From positions 5,549,582 to 5,613,581 of the forward strand of contig CM055872.1 of assembly GCA_029582165.1 (NCBI GenBank): DNA of 64,000 nt, read 5' to 3'. The notes beneath the pieces are model-generated. The model searched no databases and was not told the origin of the DNA. It saw only the letters and a list, made by a program, of their open reading frames with translations. Shown one piece after another: positions 1-14,796 of the stretch (its first letter is position 1; each line of letters opens with the position of its first letter). Origin of the DNA: Portulaca oleracea (lineage: Eukaryota > Streptophyta > Magnoliopsida > Caryophyllales > Portulacaceae). The translations under genes were made by a program, and so were the position numbers.

Positions 1-1013
1 AAAAAGTGATTGCTAATACACATATTTTAAGTAGTGTTCTTACAAACTATTTACTATACCATAAATATTTAAGGAATTAAAACTTAACCTAACTTATAGC
101 ATAACTTGGACTTGTTTATCACTTTCTATACAGTATTTCTCTAGAGTGCTGTTGTACAACAACAGTAGATAAAGATGCATTTGATGTGTCATGATGCAAC
201 TTTGTGTGTCTTGCAAATGCCTAGAATATCTTGATTTACAGAGAAACATGAAGTAGTGACAAACTTGTAATATCCTCATTTAAATGAACTTAATGAAGGT
301 CCTTAATTAAAAAGGGTCTACATTATAATTATGGATATGACTATATGCTATATTAGAAATATAGTTATAAGGTCGAAGATCACATAATGAAATGTGACTA
401 AAATTAATCACTCAGACCAAAGTAGCCGTTGGAGAAATATAATTAACTCATATACCAGAAAGCTAACTCGACCACAGCACAGTCTGTGTTGGACTTGCTC
501 TCCCTTTTCTTACCTTTTGGATGTCCACATGACTTTATTGGCCCAAATTTTATGTGTGTTGATCATCTTAAGTGTAATAACGCTTAAGTTGGTCCTTAAC
601 CTTGTATTATATATATACATCTAACATACTTATTTTTCTCATAAATTCATGAAATAATTCAACATATATTAGTTGGTGACAAACTTCTTGTATTTGGAAG
701 TTTTACTTGGAAGTAGAGGTCATTCGACAAAGTCTAATAATATCATTTTTCAATGGTGACCACACCCGTTCTTATTTAAAGGGGATAAATTATATGTAGT
801 TTCACATAAGTACTTAGGTACGTCTAATATATATGATTTTTTTTTCTTTTACTTTTCCGAAATTTTTCCTAATTCCAAGTCTCATTTGTATGATTTATAA
901 AAAGAATATGTATAGGTTTCCTACCTAAGATAGACCAAGTCTATTTGGTATTTGGTAATCACTCTCTTATGGATAGCCAGCAAATAAATTTATTTAGAAC
1001 CATGATACACATC
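1..1013. other. Intergenic AT-rich DNA, no gene recognised
   Basis: Reading frames here are short and give no recognisable protein. I see no transposon termini. The stretch lies downstream of PRX-A, which is transcribed toward it. Confidence 0.5.
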
Positions 1014-1390
1014 TTGTCTCATGATGATTAATAACCATCTTAAATTATCTATATTTCATATTTTGTTAAATTTTAATAATATTTTCTCTAATAATTATGA
1101 ATATTTATCAACTACAAGAGTATAATACTTATTTGCTAGGTCAAAAAATATAAATAATAGCTAATTTTATCAATTATAGTAAAAAATGTATATTTTATGC
1201 ATAATTTTATATTTATGGAAAAAATACAAATAAATATTTTTATGTTGTTTATAGGTTATAATAATCTTCAAAGTAATGAAATATACCTTTATAATGATTT
1301 AAATATACTTATATTTAATTTTATGAGTGATTTAGGTGAGATGTAAGATGTTTAAGAATTATCTTGCAACAATATGTTTATCATTTAATC
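1014..1390 (+). repeat. Dispersed AT-rich repeat, copy 1
   Basis: This roughly 380-bp block matches 38667-39050 in the same orientation over its whole length. Shared stretches include AAAAAATATAAATAATAG and a common end near GTGATTTAGGTG. Neither copy has an obvious coding frame, and I could not define terminal repeats or a target duplication. It may be part of a non-autonomous DNA element; the class is unknown. Confidence 0.6.
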
Positions 1391-2228
1391 TTTAGAGTTG
1401 GGTTGATTGATTGATATTTTTCCAATAATTTGTGGGGTTCTATGTGATGCATTGTTATACAAGGTGTTGGTCACCTATACAGCCATACAAAGGTATGTCT
1501 GTGTAAGAGTGAAATGTCGTTTTGCCATTAAATCTAAATTCTAATTCTTTTGTCTTAGTTTATATTTGGACAAGTTGTAAATAATCTACCTTCTATTAAT
1601 GATATGTTAATGTGAATCCGAGCAGGTTCTAGCTCCTAGTGTATGAGTGGTACTAAAAATGAAACATCAATGCTACATTGCTGGAATTTAGGAAGCTTGC
1701 AATAGAAGAAAATTTGATGGATGTCAGTTGTGTATAATGGAGATTGTTCATAGAATTAAGAGGAATATTTTTTACTAACACACTACACGTATTAAGGAAT
1801 TCATTCAAGCATCATATGTGTATAGATAATATTTTTGCATATATGGATCATATGTGGTTATGTAGAAGATTTGATATTGGTGTATAGGGTTCAGTAAATT
1901 TTGTCCTTTCATTTTCGACTTATACGGTATTGTTTATAAATAAAGTAATGTCACATGCTTCTTTCCAATGAAATAATAGGCAACGAATCTAAATTATGGG
2001 TAATTAATTGGAATTTGTCTCTCTAAATTGCAAGATGTAGGGTAAGATTGTTACATTCGACCACTCCATTTCCCGCCTGGGCAAAATTTCGGAGTATGGC
2101 TTTTTATCATTCCAAGTCACTTTTTTTTTTTTTACTTGGATAGAGAATGTTTGGTAATATATTTATTTTTTTAAAACAAAAATAACATATTTATTTTATT
2201 TATTTCATACTATTTTTATTTAAAATAT

Positions 2229-2257
2229 CCCGTGCATCGCACGGGTTAAAGACTAGT
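2229..2257 (+). mobile_element. Helitron-type 3' terminus
   Basis: A perfect 7-bp stem (CCCGTGC / GCACGGG, 3-nt loop) is followed by a 7-nt spacer, then CTAG and a T. A hairpin just upstream of CTRR with insertion before T is the standard Helitron 3' signature. The 5' end (TC after A) was not located, so the element length is unknown. It lies upstream of the solo LTR at 2420. Confidence 0.6.
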
Positions 2258-2419
2258 TATTATTTAAAACAAGGAGCTAACGTAAGGTAAATAGTCTGAA
2301 GTTGACTTTTTTTTTTTTTTTTTGCTGGGATGCATGGATATCGTCCACAAAAACTCAAGTAATTATTTAACTGCTACCATTGTTCTTCCACTCCCCTCTC
2401 TATAAATAACATATGCATG

Positions 2420-3306
2420 TGTTGGGATTAGGCTCAAGGACATTACATCGATCTACATTCACCAAGGACCTCACATGGAGCTTTGACAACGACCTCACCC
2501 AGAGTTTTGATATGAAAGATCAAATTATGAAACCAAGAAAGGGAAGTATCTTGTATTCCATTGTATCCAAAATCCTTAATATATGCTTGATATACTAATC
2601 CTAGACCCATATATGATTGTAGAGTATTTCACAAGAAGAAGTATAGAAAGCATACATATCCGGTAAAAATGAAAGTGTCAAGAATGAAAGAATCTGGAGA
2701 ATTTTCAATCAAGAAATAGAGGACAACAAATCAAGCTATATTGCCGTTGACCACCAACAAGGAAGGAAATTCACAAGAAGGCTATAAATAACCTCATGAC
2801 CTCAAACAGAAATAAGAATTCGATTCCATGTGAAGAAATAGATCGAGAGAAAAGCAGTAGGAAATCAATGGGTGATTTTTGAGTGTGTAACCAATTGATA
2901 TTGGTGAGAGTGTAACCAGTAAAGGACCTATGGTCGATTGTAGCTGAGAACTTCGGCAAGTAGTGTAACAGAAAACTAAGTGTTGTAGTTTCTGTGAGCG
3001 ATAATCACCAACGTGGTTGGTGAAATTTTTCCTCTAAAATCGCTGCTAGGACACTTAGTTGGGATGCTAGCCAACTTAGTTGAGACACTAGCTCCATTGT
3101 AACTGTTCTGAGGTAATCAGCTCTAGGACAGTGAGACTGTTTGTAACCACCTCAGTATAACGTCTTCTAATTGGCATTCAATAACATAAGTATTTTTGTT
3201 ATGCTGTATTTAAAGCCTTAAGGATAAATTAAGGTTTGTTAATAACATCGTCATTGAGTGTACAAAATTTCAATAATCCTATTCACCCCCCTCTAAGATT
3301 CTTTCA
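2420..3306 (+). mobile_element. Solo LTR (copia-like), TSD GCATG
   Basis: The 887-bp block begins TGTTGGGATTAG and ends TTCTTTCA, with perfect 5-bp duplications GCATG at 2415-2419 and 3307-3311. The tail contains ATTCACCCCCCTCT, common near the 3' end of plant copia LTRs. There is no internal domain, so this is read as a solo LTR left by recombination between two LTRs. The block at 9129-9890 resembles it and probably belongs to a related family. It lies about 270 bp past the PRX-A stop codon. Confidence 0.75.
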
Positions 3307-3575
3307 GCATGCATACGAAAACTATATACGTACGTAACCCGTTATAACTCTTAGCAAACACAAAATATATGTAAACCATTATCATAACTTTTATTGCAAA
3401 ATTATTGTATACTTCACAAAATTTTGCCGAAAATAAAAATACAACTTACTTCCTTCCTTTCATCCTCATGATCACTATAATAAAAACACTCAAACCAAAC
3501 CAAACCAAATTTGACAATTACATGAATTGAAGAAACATTAACCAACGATGAATTGAATCACTGTAGAAGTACTAA

Positions 3576-5075
<1,500 letters not shown>

Positions 5076-5159
5076 TGAAGTTTTCTTGTGTACGTATATG
5101 TTAGAAACAAATACTATGAAGAGGAGGTATGGTTGATGAAAACTTGCAAGAAATGCATG

Positions 5160-5168
5160 CTATTTATA
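5160..5168 (-). promoter_or_regulatory. TATA box of PRX-A
   Basis: TATAAATAG on the minus strand, about 85-93 bp before the PRX-A ATG. The surrounding block (TGATCA, TATAAATA, GCATGCATTT) is nearly repeated upstream of PRX-B, which supports it as a shared core promoter. Confidence 0.7.
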
Positions 5169-5169
5169 G

Positions 5170-7760
5170 GTGATCATCAAACTTTTGTAAGGAAAAAAAA
5201 AAGAAAAAAAAGACAAGGTTGGTAGTGTAGGGACGTACCCTATGTGAATATTCTATGTACGCGCAATTCTACTTTTTTCTAGTTTGACCGTGCTATTAAG
5301 GGGCGGTAGAATTAATTATCAGTGTAATACAGCCACAAGTTGGCTGGCCTTCAAATAATTAACAGATAATTATATGAGAATTAGCTAAAGTTAATCACTT
5401 GTTTACAGCTAAAAGAAGATGCTTAATTAGGAATTTCATTGATGGTTCATTACTATACTGGTTCAATGTCTCTTATAACATCAAATTTCTAGAATCAATC
5501 TGCCCGCGGTAGAATTGTCAATTCAAGTGAGCTAAAATAAAGCTCTTAAGTATAGATTTGGGTTACTTTGAGATTAGACAAATTATATAAAGTTTGGATG
5601 AAAATTCTTTGCCCAATACTCAATTTATTTTCCCAAGTACGTAAGACTATATTTAAATATGAATCAATTAAAATTGGATTTCGACATGAGAAGTAAGAAA
5701 TTTTGTGTCCATACTTGAAAAAATAAGTTAAAGTCACAATTCAATTCAGACGAATTGGAAAAATAGTGATTGTACCACATTTTCTGTTATGTCAAATTGA
5801 ACCAATTATTCAGATGATGGCACAACTTTATAATAGTCATAGGTAATTATTTACGGTCGGATCTTCTCAGATGTCACATATATAGGACCTATGCTAAATG
5901 TTATTGTCATTGTTAATAGGTGGTCATTAGACTTGAATTAGTAAAATGTGCCCTAACATTTAGAGTATCTATTTAAATAGCTGGAGAGAAATTTCAAGAA
6001 GTAGCCACGTAGCATAGGATAATGTAAGTGAGTAGCTAATTTATGTCTTGAAGTAAGCCAAGTACTTTAAAAAAAAATAGGGCATAATTATCCTAAACAC
6101 GTAACTATATTATACATACGTACTAAGTCAAAAGATTATTAATCATATTACCATTTGAATGCTTTACCTCTAAAATGTCAAGTATATTATACAATGAAAT
6201 AAAATATAAACATAATGGTGGATCAGTTTATTTGTATTGAATTCATATATTTCATGAATTTAAAATGTGTAGGATGTCAAACTCGAGGCAAATTGCTCTC
6301 AAGAACACTTAGCATGGGTGGTTTAGGTGGGTGGGAACTCAAAGATATTCGGTACGACTTAAACATCATATAGTTATCGAATGCAAACTAAGAGACACCC
6401 ATTTTGGCATTCTGCCGACCCATTCAATCAAAATTCACGCACTTTTTGACTTCTCACCAAATTTGGATGATAAAGAAATTGCTAAGAAGCAAACAATATG
6501 ATAAGAGTTATGACTTTAAACTTTGCGTAAACATGCATGCGTCCAATTCTTCCCCATGCGGTCTATTCAAGGCTTTCTAGTCTAAGAGTTAAGGATATGA
6601 TTATGCCATGACTAATGAAATGTAGAATTGAAATACATATACAGTCATACAGAATCAAATTTGGAGCTTATTGGCTTGTTAGTCTTTGACAATTTGGTGA
6701 TAAGTATGAAGATTTCGGATAATAGGTTTGAAAATGACCACGTAGATTTAAGAAATGGTTATTGGACAATGCGATTGACAAAATTAAGTATTGAGTACCT
6801 TGAAATTTATGCAGATACTACGACCTATCCTTTAGATATGTATGACCAAGTTAAGTAAGATAAGGTAAAGTAAGAAATAATTAAAGTTTTGATTTGTGTA
6901 ATTTCTTTTAGGGGTTGGGGTAAGGTATGGTTAAACCTTAACTAACAATATAAAGAACTGGGCATATGTGCATTTTAATATTATCCCATGCAACGGTTCC
7001 TATTGAATGTTTGTTAATATTAGTTAATGAATGTTAGTAGTTTAATATTCAAAAGTTTGTCAGAGAGATGAAGTTTGTACTTGAATTAGTGTGGACGAGA
7101 GTTATTCTCATTCAGCACAAGCTTTGGATGGTTTCCGGCTGCAATTAGAGCTTTGGTTCAAGCATAGTTGCAATCATGAAGTGTGATATTCAAATGTTCA
7201 TACGTAAGAGAGTGCAGATGAGACTTATTCTCATTTAGCACGAGCTTTGGAAGGCTTAATTTCCAGGTTACCTAGCACGAAGCTAGATATGGTGAAGGAT
7301 GATGAAAGGAAGGCACTACAGAAGAAGATACATGGACATTTGACGAAGGACAAATGGGAGACCTAGACATGAGCCCCTGGCGGCCGTGCAGTTGTGTTTG
7401 GCACCACATGTGCTTATATTGATGCTTGACAAGACAATGAATAGAGATCTCTGCGTTCATTCAGAGGAACCCTACATGACGAAAAGTCTCCTCAATAAGA
7501 TTTGTTTAAAGGAGTAGTTGTATGCTCTCAGCTGAATGGTTAAAGGATAGATTTCCTTGGTAAGAAACATCTTATGACTTAGATTCTATTACTATCGATC
7601 TAGAGTCTTTAGATGTTAAGCTGGAAGATGAGGATATGCTCACAAAACCTCATTCTTGAGCAAGAACGGTTATCTTGGTAACATGCAGTCCTGGCAAGTT
7701 GTTTCTGTGACCTTGCTATTTCCCTTTTTGTTTTAACTTAGTCCTTATCTTTAATTTGTT
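5170..7760. other. PRX-A upstream and intergenic DNA
   Basis: I recognise no gene, transposon end or RNA gene in this 2.6-kb AT-rich stretch. The short frames at 5546-5737, 6628-6858 and 7272-7460 resemble no known protein. The first several hundred bases probably hold the PRX-A promoter. Confidence 0.4.
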
Positions 7761-7827
7761 AGTTTCATTAATTAAAACTCGAAACTTGGATTTTTAGCTT
7801 GAGTAGATATCCACTTAGATTTCAGTA

Positions 7828-8034
7828 ATGAAATTATTTGCAGATTTTGGTAGTGTTTTGGATGCATACATTCCTCATAAAGTGGGGAGGAATGGTAAAA
7901 GATTCAGGTTTCTGCAGTTCAAATTGAAGCGAACGAGCTTGAACGAGCTTTATGACTGGTGTTTTAATGGATCTGTTTTGAATGCCTTTTGGGAAAAATT
8001 TAGCAAGAAGCAGAGGTCTCATTCTGTTAAGTAG
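7828..8034 (+). pseudogene. RRM-like fragment of a LINE ORF1 (remnant)
   Basis: The 68-residue frame contains LFADFGSVLDAYIPHKVGR followed by GKRFRFLQFK. This matches the RNP2/RNP1 pattern of the RNA-recognition motif found at the N terminus of plant L1-type LINE ORF1 proteins and related zinc-knuckle proteins. The frame stops early and no reverse transcriptase or endonuclease is present nearby, so this is a decayed fragment. Sequence to about 8520 may belong to the same remnant but shows no clear domain. A fragment of an ordinary RRM gene is the alternative. Confidence 0.4.
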
Positions 8035-8814
8035 ATTTGGGTCCCTAAAGGCTAAAGCTAAGCATAGAAAGCTCACCAAATCTCTAGATGTATTGTGTGA
8101 TTGATATTGTGATGTGGTTGTTGACAGTATTCCAAGTTCACAGATTAAATCTTCTCCTTGGTGGTGATTCTTTTGTTTCTTTGGACTTAGAACGGGTTGT
8201 TTCGGACACTGTCTATGCAGCTCCGCGTTTGCATCAGGTTTGTCTGGTCAAGATCCAAATTAAATGACAGTGAGGACACATTGTCGGTACAATATGTGTC
8301 TGGTGTTTCTCCTGATTTTGTGGAGTCCATCTTTAGTTCATCCGAAAGTTGGCTCTAGAAGTAAGAGGAGACAAAAGGTCGTGGTGAAATCTAAGTGGAG
8401 GTTGGTTATGGTTGATACCCGAAAGGCGAAGTCAACTACCAAAGAAGCTCACAATTCAAAACATTTCAAGGATATTGAAATGACGCTTGCATGTAAGGCT
8501 GTAAAAGGGCTTTGGTGAGAAAGATTTGTGGTTTGAATGCTATATCAACTAAGAAGAATTGAAAACTTTTTAGAGTGGTTTGATTTGATGTTTACATCTT
8601 TTAATTGTTGTTTAATGCAATTTATTTTTGGGATTTATTGGTTTTATCTTTTAGCTGTTGTGGTTCTACAATGCTGTTTTTTATTTTATTCTTTTGGTGT
8701 TTAAATTTGTTGATCTCTGTTGCATCTTTGACGCAAATTTTAGCCTTTTATAGCTTCTAATTATATGAAAAAATCCATTCTATTTACTTGGGTTAGATAA
8801 TGATAATAATGGTA

Positions 8815-8817
8815 ATG

Positions 8818-8851
<34 letters not shown>
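8815..8851. repeat. AAT microsatellite
   Basis: About 12 uninterrupted AAT/ATA units in intergenic DNA, preceded by imperfect ATG/AAT triplets. Confidence 0.9.
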
Positions 8852-8852
<1 letters not shown>

Positions 8853-9128
8853 GGACACTAAAAATAGGATAATTGGAATTAGTAGATATATAATATTATA
8901 TATGTTTCAAATTATCTATGACTATGATGTACAATTAAAGTATGAAAATTCTAACAATTATTTTTAATGTAGTAGATGATAATTTTTCATATAAAATTAT
9001 TATTAGTAGATTTGTAGTGAAATTTAATTTCAACAACTATAATTTTATAATATTTGAGAGTATAACTCAAACTTAAGAATAATGATCAAATTTCCATATT
9101 AAATATCATTTAAATATAATAAAGATTG

Positions 9129-9890
9129 AATGTAGAAATTGTGAGGACCTCCATCCACTGCCGCTGAGGACCTCCAAGAGACAACAGAGAGTTTTGTTTG
9201 AAAGAACAAATTAGGGAAGTATCCTGTAAATCTCCAAAATATTTCCAGCATATTTTCATAATAATATCTACTGATTATGATATGTATCTTTGCAGAAGAT
9301 CATTACAAACGACAAGATTAAAGCTCCTAACGAGACAAAGATTTAGTCGTTGTGGATGAACTCCAAGGATTATAAAAAGGCTCCAGCTTCCTTCTTGAAG
9401 ATTTAGTCGATTCCAAGCAAGTAATCGACTGTAGGAAATCTCGTGAGATTTTTTAGTGTAGCCAATGAGTCCTTAGTGAGTTATGTATCCAATAAGGTAT
9501 TTGTGGTGGGGTGTAACCAAGGACCTTGGTGAGGTGTTGTGTAACATAGCCTTGAAGCACTAAAGCTTTGTGAGATTGATCTCCATTTTAATCCTTCATG
9601 TTCATCTTTGCCTCATTTGTGAGGCACCTCCACAGCCTTCATATGCCTCGTCAGAAAGGCTCCTTTACAGAAACTTCTTATGAGTTTTCTGGCTCTGTAA
9701 GCACTCATCAAGGACCTCACTGTCCTGATTCTGCTGAGTTCCCTAACCTCCTCTATTTCTATTGTACGTACCTCAAGCTTATCTAATAAAGAAATATTAT
9801 TCATTTCAATCAAGCACTATTAACATCCTTGTGTTTATAAGTGTAGAACTCTGTAACAAATCTATTCACCCCCTTCAGGGTTATTTCAAA
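9129..9890 (+). mobile_element. Copia-like LTR remnant
   Basis: It ends with TTCACCCCCTTCAGGG then TTATTTCA and shares motifs with the solo LTR at 2420-3306 (GGGAAGTATC near the start, repeated 'gtgtaaccaaggac'-type phrases in the middle). The start is uncertain and no target duplication was found. The short frame at 9598-9786 has no recognisable function. Confidence 0.4.
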
Positions 9891-10729
9891 AAATATTTAT
9901 TTTGAAATAAAAAGAATAGTAGTATATGATTGTAATCTTATTTACGTTGCATGTTTGGCTAGGATTGAAAAAGAAGGCCCTCGACCAAGCAAGCCCACCA
10001 CGCACCTAACTACTGTATATACGAAGGGAATAATTCAAATAGATCGGCTAACTAAACCCAGTACAGTATTTTCAATGAATATTCAATAGCTTGTGGACAA
10101 TAGTCAATAGTCAATATATACCACTCCTCTAAAAGTAAAACACCAATCATGCAACTTCTAAACTAATTCAACTCCACTAATTAAGCTCACTTCCATATTA
10201 CTTTTACTTTATTTTTATGATTTTTAATATCATTTTTTATATAATATTTTATTAATAATTATAATATTATATTTTTAAGATATTATCTTTGTTGTTATGA
10301 GTCGGATGATGATAATTTTTGTTTGACAAGTTGTTGGCTATGCTGATAAATTAATGGTATAGTTCGACTGATATGATATTCAATGTGGAATGTCTAATAT
10401 AGAATGGAGGATGTAATTATATTTAATTACTTTAAATCTTGATCTAAATTTTAGAATTTGAAAACCTTCTATGATTTCTATTTTATTAGAATTGTATATT
10501 AGCTAGAATCTTGCAATACTAATTTTTGTTAAAAAATTGTTTATTTATAATCATAATGTGGTTTGTTTATTTATAATCTACTTCCTACTTAAACTTGAAA
10601 ACTTGTTTATTTATAATCTTGCAATACTAATTTTATTAGAATTTGAAAACTTATATATGTCATGTTAAAAATATACAAACATAAAAGTTTAAGTACTAAA
10701 TGTAATATATGGACAAAGTTAAGCTCACC

Positions 10730-11020
10730 AAATACCCACCTTCTGATGTATTGGATTGTAATATATCCGCATTTACTATTGGACACTAACATACTCGACC
10801 TTTACATTTATGTGATTTTAATGTATTTACTATCACTTAAATGGTGGTGAATTAGCCTCACGGATGATGTGACATGCGGAGCAAACATCTCGAGGTTTAT
10901 AAGGAACCAATGCAAGTTCACTTAAGACATCCTTGAGACTGGTTCACCACCACTTAAGTCATGATAAATACACTAAAATCACATAAGTATAAAGGTCAGG
11001 TATATTAGTATCCAATAACC
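10730..11020. mobile_element. Degenerate inverted-repeat element, MULE-like family
   Basis: The arms read inward as TATTGGATTGTAATATA...TTTACTATTGGACAC and, on the far side, GTATAAAGGTCAGGTATATTAGTATCCAATA. The wording resembles the nested element at 23806-24348 (TTTGGATTGTAATATACC...TTTACTATTGGACAA). The copy is decayed and I could not define a target duplication. Confidence 0.45.
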
Positions 11021-11026
11021 AATGAA

Positions 11027-11160
11027 CTCTTAACTCAAGTGGTACCTATTGCATTGTGGTGACTCATAGGTTTTGGGATTGATTCCTGGGAACAGCAATA
11101 GATATGTGTGTGCCTGAACTTTCCCCAAAGTTTTTAGGAAGTAGAAGCATCAATTTGTTG
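11027..11160 (+). mobile_element. tRNA-derived SINE-like sequence
   Basis: A possible Pol III A box (TAACTCAAGTGG) near 11031-11042 is followed about 34 nt later by a B-box-like GGATTGATTCC at 11076-11086 within TTTTGGGATTGATTCCTGGG. That spacing and wording are typical of tRNA-like heads of plant SINEs. The 3' end is not clear and no flanking duplication was confirmed. Confidence 0.45.
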
Positions 11161-11700
11161 TTCTGTCTTTGGAACTATTTTTTGCCAAAAATATTTTTGG
11201 AAAACAATCATTAATTTCTAAAAAATCATTGGTTGACTTAGTCTATACTTTTTAACCCCAAAAACATTTTTAAAAATCAGGCCAACACAAATACTTTTAG
11301 TAACATACTATGTGGCAGCATACTCCCCGGTCAGTATATGTGAAAAAGTTGTTTTACTTTAGTCCTCCATTAGAAAAGCATAAGCTAGTTACAAATGAAC
11401 TCACCCTGTTACAAAAAGTCTACGATAGTGGATGCATAAGCTGAAAAATTAATTGCTTTTTAGTTTTCTAGGGGAGAGCTCACTAGGAAAAGATTACAAG
11501 TTTTTGAAATTTATAATACCTATACTATATAGGCTGCTAAGAAACATGCATGTCCCATTGGATGAAAAGTATCAATATATAGCTTAATCATCAAATTTAG
11601 GTAACAAAATTCTTATCATTAATTCATATATATGATGATAACTTGAACACTTTACTTTATCCAAGATCAAACTTACCTTATTTACCTTCTTGTCATTTTA

Positions 11701-11976
11701 GGCCCCGTTCTTTTATACGGTTGGTTGCGGTTGGTTACGGTGCAATGTAGTGGAAATTTGAAAATTGTGACGGGTTGGGGAAAGTTGTGGTGGAATGTGA
11801 AAGGTTGTGGTGGAATATTTATGAAACTTTTTATTGGAAAAAGTGAGATGAAATTTTTTATATATAAATGTTAAGTTGTGGTGGGTTGTGGTGAATTATT
11901 ATGGGTTGTGGTAGAATGTGAAAAGTTGTGGTGCGGCGTGAAACCACAACTAACAAGCCGCATAAAAGAACGGGGC
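11701..11976. mobile_element. MITE with GGCCCCGTTCTTTT terminal repeats
   Basis: It starts GGCCCCGTTCTTTTATACGG and ends with the inverted counterpart CCGCATAAAAGAACGGGGC. The interior is rich in GGTTGTGGTGG-like words. Related copies lie at 51531-51794 and 56788-56980. Copy 3 is flanked by TTA and TAA, suggestive of PIF/Harbinger, but the flanks do not agree among copies, so the superfamily is not assigned firmly. Confidence 0.65.
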
Positions 11977-12220
11977 GATTAATATAAACTATCGCTTAGC
12001 TAGATACTAGCAAGTGGGCTTTGAGCAGGTAGCTAGCTAATTACCTAACTCTAGATCACATGATGGTAGAAAATTGGAAGTGCATGACAAATGACTGTGA
12101 ATATTCAACATTAAACTCATTCCAACGTACAAGTCAAATATGGGTAGACTAATCGCAGGCATGTGCCATGCACAAGCCAATTTTCCTTATTTTTCCCATT
12201 GTTTTTTGGTAAAGGAGATA

Positions 12221-12477
12221 TTCCCTCCGTTCCATATTAATTGTCATAATTTTGACTTTTACGGTCTCCAATATCACTCTTTAATTGATAATTTATTATA
12301 TAATATGTTATTGACAATCACAATTTTATACTTTTATGATAGTATTTTTCGTTATGAATCTACTGGTGGTAATTTTATATAGCAACTCATTGTATATATT
12401 GAGAAATTTATGGTCAAAATTTTTGGAGTTTGACTGCACGATTTCCAAAGACAACAATTAATATGGAAATGAGAGAG
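12221..12477. mobile_element. Stowaway-like MITE (Tc1/mariner)
   Basis: The left end TTCCCTCCGTTCCATATTAA is inverted at the right end (TTAATATGGAAATGAGAGAG), and TA flanks both sides. It is the same subfamily as 18430-18939, sharing ATTGTCATAATTTTGA and TATGGTCAAAATTTT. About 257 bp, non-coding. Confidence 0.75.
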
Positions 12478-14796
12478 TATAGTTTTATTGAACAGGTCAA
12501 TCAGCTCTACAGTTCTCCTCATTTTTCTTGCTTTCTTGTTTTAGACTTTTAGGGGTGGTTGAACTAGCTGGGGAATGAGCCAAGCTACCTTGTAGTATAG
12601 TTTAGTAAAAATATTTATTATAAAATTTAATTATTAATTTAAATTCTCATTTAATTTATGGATTAATTTATCAAATTTAAGTAAACATGTATAAGAATCA
12701 TGTACAAACAAATTAATAAATTAATAAATTAATAGATTAAAAACAAACTCTTACACAACACAAGTTTTAAAACTAGCTGTTTTTCCAAAAGTTTCAAGCC
12801 AAATTTGAATCTCTACACATATGCTTATTGCTTGGTCTACAAGAGGTTAGGCACTTAGGCCCATTAGTAATAAAGTGGAGATTGGTGTTTGGTTAATGAT
12901 GTGTGAAGCCCAAATTGTTTATTGGGAAAGACACGTATTTGTTATCAAATTAATTGGTAAGAAACAGATTATTTTAGGAAGGCTAATATAATTATTAACC
13001 TATATTATATTGTATTCCTAATCTATAAATAGAGCTTTGGGGTGTAAGGTTTTATTGTATTATAATTGAGTGTTTCATCTATATGACAAGAGATCGATAT
13101 GTAATCTCTGTGTTCTTTAGAGAGATTGACGGAGATTGTAGAGATTTGAGACTCTAATAAACATCGTTGTAATCCTTTGATGTAGTGCATTGCTTTTGGG
13201 TTTTTTTCTCTGGTTTCGATTTTTTCTCGTTAACTTCTTGTGTCAATCTTTACTTTCAGGTTTTGCCTTTATTATTATTATTTGTCTTTATTATTATTTG
13301 TGTTCTTAACAACCCCTGAAATTCTAACAACTGACATCAGACCTTTGGTTTGGTGTATCATTGAATCCGTAGTTTGAGAAATAATGGAAGGCGAAAATGT
13401 AAAGATTGTGAATTTGATGAAAAATATTATGCTTGATGGATGATGCAAATTGAGGATGAGCTCTACGTACTAGAAGAAACTGTTGGATGAAAAGTCGAAA
13501 AAGATGGAATAGAAGGACTAAGACTTGCCTAATCATCAAGAGCTTAGTTCGACGAGGCTGATATTAGCAAGGAATGTGACTTTCAACCGAAAGGATGACA
13601 AACCGGAAAAAGGCATGCTTGATGCCTTGAAGAACATATATGAGATCTTTAACGGTGAACAGGGTACATATATTGTGTCGTTTGTATGAAGTCAAGATGC
13701 ATGAGTTTGGTGATGATGAGTGAGTATGATCTTATCTAAATTGGCTTATGTGGGATTTATTTTTGATGATGAGACTAGTGCTTATATTATGTTGGCTACA
13801 CAACCTAAAACTTAGAATAACTTTGCAACCTTTGTTAGTTCTTCTAGTGGGAAAGAGAAATGGAAGTTTAATGAGTTGCGGAACAATGTCGTAGTTAAAG
13901 CATTTGTAGGAATGATTCTGATGAGTGTTGGTCTTCGGGGAGTGCTTTGGCTGTTAGTGTTGGAGGAACAATGGGAGCTCAAGTCGGGGTCGATCTGATG
14001 AATCTATGAGTCCTTTAGCAACTTTGTGAGTCAGAGGTTTGGCATGTGAAGCTTGCAAATAGCCACGGGCTAGAAATTCTAGGAAAAGGTGATGTGGACA
14101 TTAAAATTTCTAAGGGTGAGACTTGGAGGTTGAAGAATGTTCGGTACATCTCAGGTTTGACCAAGAACCTTGTATCTATGGGTCAACTAGATGAGGAGGG
14201 TTTCAGATGAAGTTTGGGGATGTTCATTGGAAGGTTACAAAAAGATCTATGATAATTACTAATGGCAAGAAAGAGGGGTAATTGTATATTATCATTGATT
14301 ACTCTACATTCTTGTGCATGTTCATTAAAGGAGTGTTAGCTTCTCTGATGATACAAGTGCACAAGAAAAACGAGGAGGTTTCTAGTCGATACTCCGAGAA
14401 CAAATGATAAGTGGAGAAATACACCTATCCTGCACGAGAATTTGACATTTTCAACACAAGGTAAGATTCCAATATGAAATTAATCCCCTAAGTTGTTGAC
14501 GAGGGTACATATGATGAAGTTACAATGTCGTGATTAGTTCAAGTGGGAGCGTGTTCGAGATCAACTGATACCTCCGTTTTTCTTCGTTGAACAAGATCGA
14601 ACTGGATGCACTAGAGGATTGGAGGAAGTGTTTGGTGGTGATCGATATATAATCGATGAAAGCTACAATTTGGTCTCCAAGCGGGATATTGTTGGGCTAA
14701 CGATGTGTGGAGCCCAAATTGCTTGGTGGGAAAGGCACATGATTCATATAATATTGAAGATTCTTCGAAGATTGTATTCATTAAGGAAAATTATTA

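Noticed and set aside
9598..9813. Short frames on both strands
   Set aside because: They overlap each other inside an LTR-like remnant and resemble no protein.
11027..11100. A functional tRNA gene
   Set aside because: A- and B-box-like words are present, but no cloverleaf with paired acceptor stem could be drawn; a SINE head fits better.
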